DNA of 64,000 nt from Verrucomicrobiaceae bacterium UBA7681 (lineage in GTDB: Bacteria > Verrucomicrobiota > Verrucomicrobiia > Verrucomicrobiales > Verrucomicrobiaceae), in assembly GCA_002482965.1 (NCBI GenBank), contig DLGZ01000054.1, positions 189,512 through 253,511 on the forward strand. The letters run 5' to 3'. Shown here piece by piece: positions 61,705 through 64,000 of the stretch. The notes beneath the pieces are model-generated. The model saw nothing but the letters and a program-made list of their open reading frames with translations, did no database searches and was not told the DNA's origin. Position 1 is the first letter of the stretch, and each line of letters begins with the position of its first letter. The position numbers were made by a program, and so were the translations under genes.

Positions 61705-62645
61705 ATACGCCACTAACGCGGATCGCAGTGACCATTCTGGCCTACCGCCGGGCAGAAAAGCTGGAGCAACTGCGTCTGGCGCTGCGCAGCTTTCCCACGG
61801 CCGAGTTGTTTGTATTTTGCGATGGAGCACGAGGCGAGTCAGATGCAGCATCTTGCAAAGAGACGCAGCAGGTGGCACAACGATTCCTAGAGGATCATCC
61901 CGGAGCCAAGATTGTGGTGCGCGAGCGCAATCTGGGGCTGAATCAAAACATTGTGCAGGGCATCACGGCCGCTCTAACTGTGGTCCCATTCACCGTCGTT
62001 TTGGAAGAGGATGTCATACCGCAGCCAGGCCTGTTTGAATATCTGGCGCAGGCCGAGTCCGCCTATCGCAATGAGGCCAAAGTTTTTTCCATAGCTGCGT
62101 TCCACCCAATCGTTAGCGACGAGGGACCGCTGACCACGTTTTTTTCCCGGCGCTTCTTCTGCTGGGGCTGGGCCACTTGGGCAGACCGCTGGCAGTCAAT
62201 GCTGCCGCTGCTGCAAGGAACCACATGGCCCTATGAGCACTACTGGCAGATACCGCCATGCATGGGCACAGACTGCGAGTGGGCACACCGCCAGCATCGA
62301 ATGGGACGCAAAGCGATGACCTGGGACCGGCTCCTGGCTTTGTGGACCTTGAAGCATGACCTGCTCCACCTCTGCCCAAGCACTCGGTTGACAGCGAACA
62401 TTGGACTTGATGGCTCGGGAGAAAACTGCACGGCGGATGATCCTGCTCAACGGCTCTTTAAGAACGCGGATTCCCTCGATGGAGCCGTCTGGGAGTTTCC
62501 AAAAATACTCTCTCCAACTGAGGCGATGGATGCAAAAATCCGTGACTACTTCACCAATGCCTCGCGCGGTCATTGGGACAAAATTCGCAAGCGTTTGAAT
62601 TACGAACTGGCTCGGATACGCGGACTGAAGAAATATAGGTTATGA
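61701..62645 (+). CDS. GT-A-fold glycosyltransferase (GNT-I/GT2-like)
   Basis: The 314-residue protein has an N-terminal Rossmann part (IAVTILAYRRAEKLEQLRLAL, NLGLNQNIVQGITAAL) and an acidic metal site EEDVIPQPGLFEYL near residue 97. FFCWGWATWADRW near residue 155 is typical of GNT-I-like bacterial enzymes. The acceptor is unknown. It overlaps both neighbours by ATGA. Confidence 0.82.
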   Translation: MNTPLTRIAVTILAYRRAEKLEQLRLALRSFPTAELFVFCDGARGESDAASCKETQQVAQRFLEDHPGAKIVVRERNLGLNQNIVQGITAALTVVPFTVVLEEDVIPQPGLFEYLAQAESAYRNEAKVFSIAAFHPIVSDEGPLTTFFSRRFFCWGWATWADRWQSMLPLLQGTTWPYEHYWQIPPCMGTDCEWAHRQHRMGRKAMTWDRLLALWTLKHDLLHLCPSTRLTANIGLDGSGENCTADDPAQRLFKNADSLDGAVWEFPKILSPTEAMDAKIRDYFTNASRGHWDKIRKRLNYELARIRGLKKYRL

Positions 62646-63556
62646 CACCTGACATCTATTACATTCATCGCGGTAAGATTCCCCGTTACCTGCTTTGTTC
62701 GATGGAGAACACGCGTGTCTTCAATCCAGATGCGCGCATCTTCCTTCTGGGTGACGCCTCACACTCCAAATTTAAGCGGCTTGGCATCACGTTGATTCCC
62801 TTCGACACGCTGCCTCATGATGATCTCGACTTCTTTCAGGCCTCCTATCGCCACACGTCGGGCAATCCGGAGGCATTTGAGCGCTTCTGTTTTGCCCGGT
62901 GGTTTTACCTGCATGAAGCGGTCCGCGCCAACGGCTCAGAGATAGCCATCCATCTTGACAGCGACTGTCTGATTTTTGATTCGGCCGATGCGCTGGCGCA
63001 AAGGCTCCTGCCTGAAAATGCCCTGTGCTATTTTGGTCCGGATGGGAACCCGCATCTGGCGCTCTTTCGACCGAAAGGTATTTCCGGAATGGCGGCCACC
63101 TTGCGCACGCTTTTCCAGACAGAGTATTATCGGGACTGGGCCCAGATGAACTGGAGAGAAATGCGGCGTTTCTTCTGCGACATGGCGGGGCTGGATTATT
63201 ATGTGCAGCAAAATCCGGGTGCGGTGTTTGATCAAACCGAGTGGCCTGATGCCATCGTGGAGCAGACCATGTCCGTGGCCCATGGATTTGCCCTCTGGCC
63301 CGGGCGCAAAAAATTGAAGCGTGTGGAATGGCGGATCGAGAACGACAAGCTTGTACCCTATCTTACCCGGGTGGCAGACGGCAGTCAGGTGCGTGCTCTG
63401 GCGCTGCATTACAAGGGCGCCAGCAAGCGCTACATGAGCCGGTTCAACCGGATCTCAGATTTTGCCGTGGCTCAAAAAATTCGCTATTTTTTGAACAATC
63501 ATCTGCCGCCCATCAATCGCTTAGCGGTTTTTACGAAGGGCTCGAATCTGACTTGA
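62642..63556 (+). CDS. Putative DxD glycosyltransferase
   Basis: The 304-residue protein begins DIYYIHRGKIPRYLLCSMENTR and has HLDSDCLIFDSA near residue 105, an Asp-x-Asp metal motif, as in capsule sugar transferases of GT-A fold. PHLALFRPKGISGM follows. It is the last gene of the five-gene coupled chain and overlaps the convergent FkbM gene by 26 bases at the 3' ends. Confidence 0.75.
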   Translation: MTPDIYYIHRGKIPRYLLCSMENTRVFNPDARIFLLGDASHSKFKRLGITLIPFDTLPHDDLDFFQASYRHTSGNPEAFERFCFARWFYLHEAVRANGSEIAIHLDSDCLIFDSADALAQRLLPENALCYFGPDGNPHLALFRPKGISGMAATLRTLFQTEYYRDWAQMNWREMRRFFCDMAGLDYYVQQNPGAVFDQTEWPDAIVEQTMSVAHGFALWPGRKKLKRVEWRIENDKLVPYLTRVADGSQVRALALHYKGASKRYMSRFNRISDFAVAQKIRYFLNNHLPPINRLAVFTKGSNLT

Positions 63557-64000
63557 GATGATAAAGGAAGTCGTGGTGGCTCATCTTGGCGACCATGTCG
63601 TATTCAGGGGACAAAAACGCGTTGATGTCGTCAAAAAAGCGCGCCTCCACCAGAATGTAGCGTGGCTTATACTTGGCAAGATTCATGCCTTTTAGAACTT
63701 CCAATTCGTAGCCTTCCACATCGAGAGAAAGCAGATCAATCTGCTTCAGCCCAGCCTGCTCATCCAAAATGGACTCAAGCGTCCGGGCCGGCACTTGAAC
63801 GGTATACGAACCAGCCAGCCTTTTGACCCGAATGCCATCTGCAATGTGCTGGTCCTCCATCTCCTGGCTTTTCATTGCCCCTTTCACAAGGGACATCAGA
63901 TTGGCGTAGCGCATTTCAATGAACTTATCAGTGCAAGTGTTGGAAACGAGTGCGCAGTTGTAGACATTGGATTTAGGCCGTTCCTTTTTGCATTTTTGAA
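63531..64000 (-). CDS. FkbM-family methyltransferase, N-terminus cut by window edge
   Basis: The frame runs leftward and is open to the right edge, so at least the first third is missing; an internal ATG at 63914 is not the start. The visible 155 codons carry NVYNCALVS, then RTLESILDEQAGLKQIDLLSLDVEGYELEVLKGM, the FkbM signature with the acidic DxEGyE SAM/metal block. FkbM proteins O-methylate sugars or other polar groups; here the target is probably a sugar of the surface glycan made by the adjacent enzymes. Confidence 0.9.
   Translation of the reverse strand, partial: QKCKKERPKSNVYNCALVSNTCTDKFIEMRYANLMSLVKGAMKSQEMEDQHIADGIRVKRLAGSYTVQVPARTLESILDEQAGLKQIDLLSLDVEGYELEVLKGMNLAKYKPRYILVEARFFDDINAFLSPEYDMVAKMSHHDFLYHLKSDSSPS

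Noticed and set aside
1..64000. Search for CRISPR arrays, insertion sequences, prophage genes and rRNA
   Set aside because: No spaced 25-40-base direct repeats, transposases, integrases, phage structural genes or rRNA-like stretches were seen.

Overview
The window looks like the chromosome of a free-living Verrucomicrobiota bacterium, probably near Prosthecobacter/Verrucomicrobiaceae. This is inferred from gene content, since no 16S is present. The signs are: high GC; many Tat-exported Gfo/Idh/MocA oxidoreductases; a DUF1501 protein; a secreted sulfatase; a TIM-barrel isomerase; an orphan pseudopilin; a Gly/Met-rich Ffh tail; and lipid A/LPS genes, which imply a Gram-negative envelope. I found no insertion sequence, prophage or CRISPR array. 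The only transfer-prone unit is a YefM-YoeB toxin-antitoxin pair.

Layout. 1-10.5 kb: an edge-truncated SGNH-like secreted protein, a zinc alcohol dehydrogenase, a Tat-exported dimethylformamidase-beta-like protein coupled to a small membrane protein, DUF1501, a GIY-YIG protein, tRNA-Gln(CTG), an AGCS symporter and a Gfo/Idh protein. 10.5-15 kb: ceramidase-like protein, nitroreductase, SDR, and a TetR regulator divergent from a DUF5069 gene with two near-identical operators between them. 15-22.6 kb (all minus): an L,D-transpeptidase lipoprotein, a MORN-like secreted protein, a sugar isomerase, a sulfatase, a small helical protein and an esterase/beta-propeller fusion. 22.7-31.2 kb (all plus): three start/stop-coupled related secreted proteins (one with a degenerate staphylococcal-nuclease domain), a polysaccharide-deacetylase lipoprotein, ffh, yefM-yoeB, a GnnA-like dehydrogenase and lpxB.

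31.3-36.5 kb (minus): an envelope and housekeeping run in the order BamD-like TPR protein, LptE, RsmI, glycogen phosphorylase. 36.6-48.5 kb: esterase, proA, two paralogous cell-wall L,D-transpeptidase-fold proteins (one lacking its catalytic Cys) around a lipoprotein and a glycosyltransferase, hisC, an MgtC/DUF4010 membrane protein, CbpA-CbpM chaperones and another Tat Gfo/Idh protein. 48.6-56.3 kb: a Roadblock-like pair, an IscA/HscB Fe-S pair, a TPM-domain protein, a pentapeptide-repeat protein, a small HTH protein, a large secreted hydrolase, a pseudopilin and an rRNA-methyltransferase-like protein. 56.3-64 kb: a surface-polysaccharide locus with at least seven glycosyltransferases, five of them chained by 4-bp ATGA overlaps, ending in an FkbM methyltransferase cut by the right edge.

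Across the window almost no uncoupled start codon has a Shine-Dalgarno sequence; leaders are often pyrimidine-rich and end in CC just before ATG. The clearest points for follow-up are the inactive-looking enzyme-fold proteins (L,D-transpeptidase without Cys, nuclease domain without its second Arg, SDR without Tyr), the coupled trio of secreted coiled-coil proteins, and the toxin-antitoxin pair spliced into the ffh-lpxB gene run.
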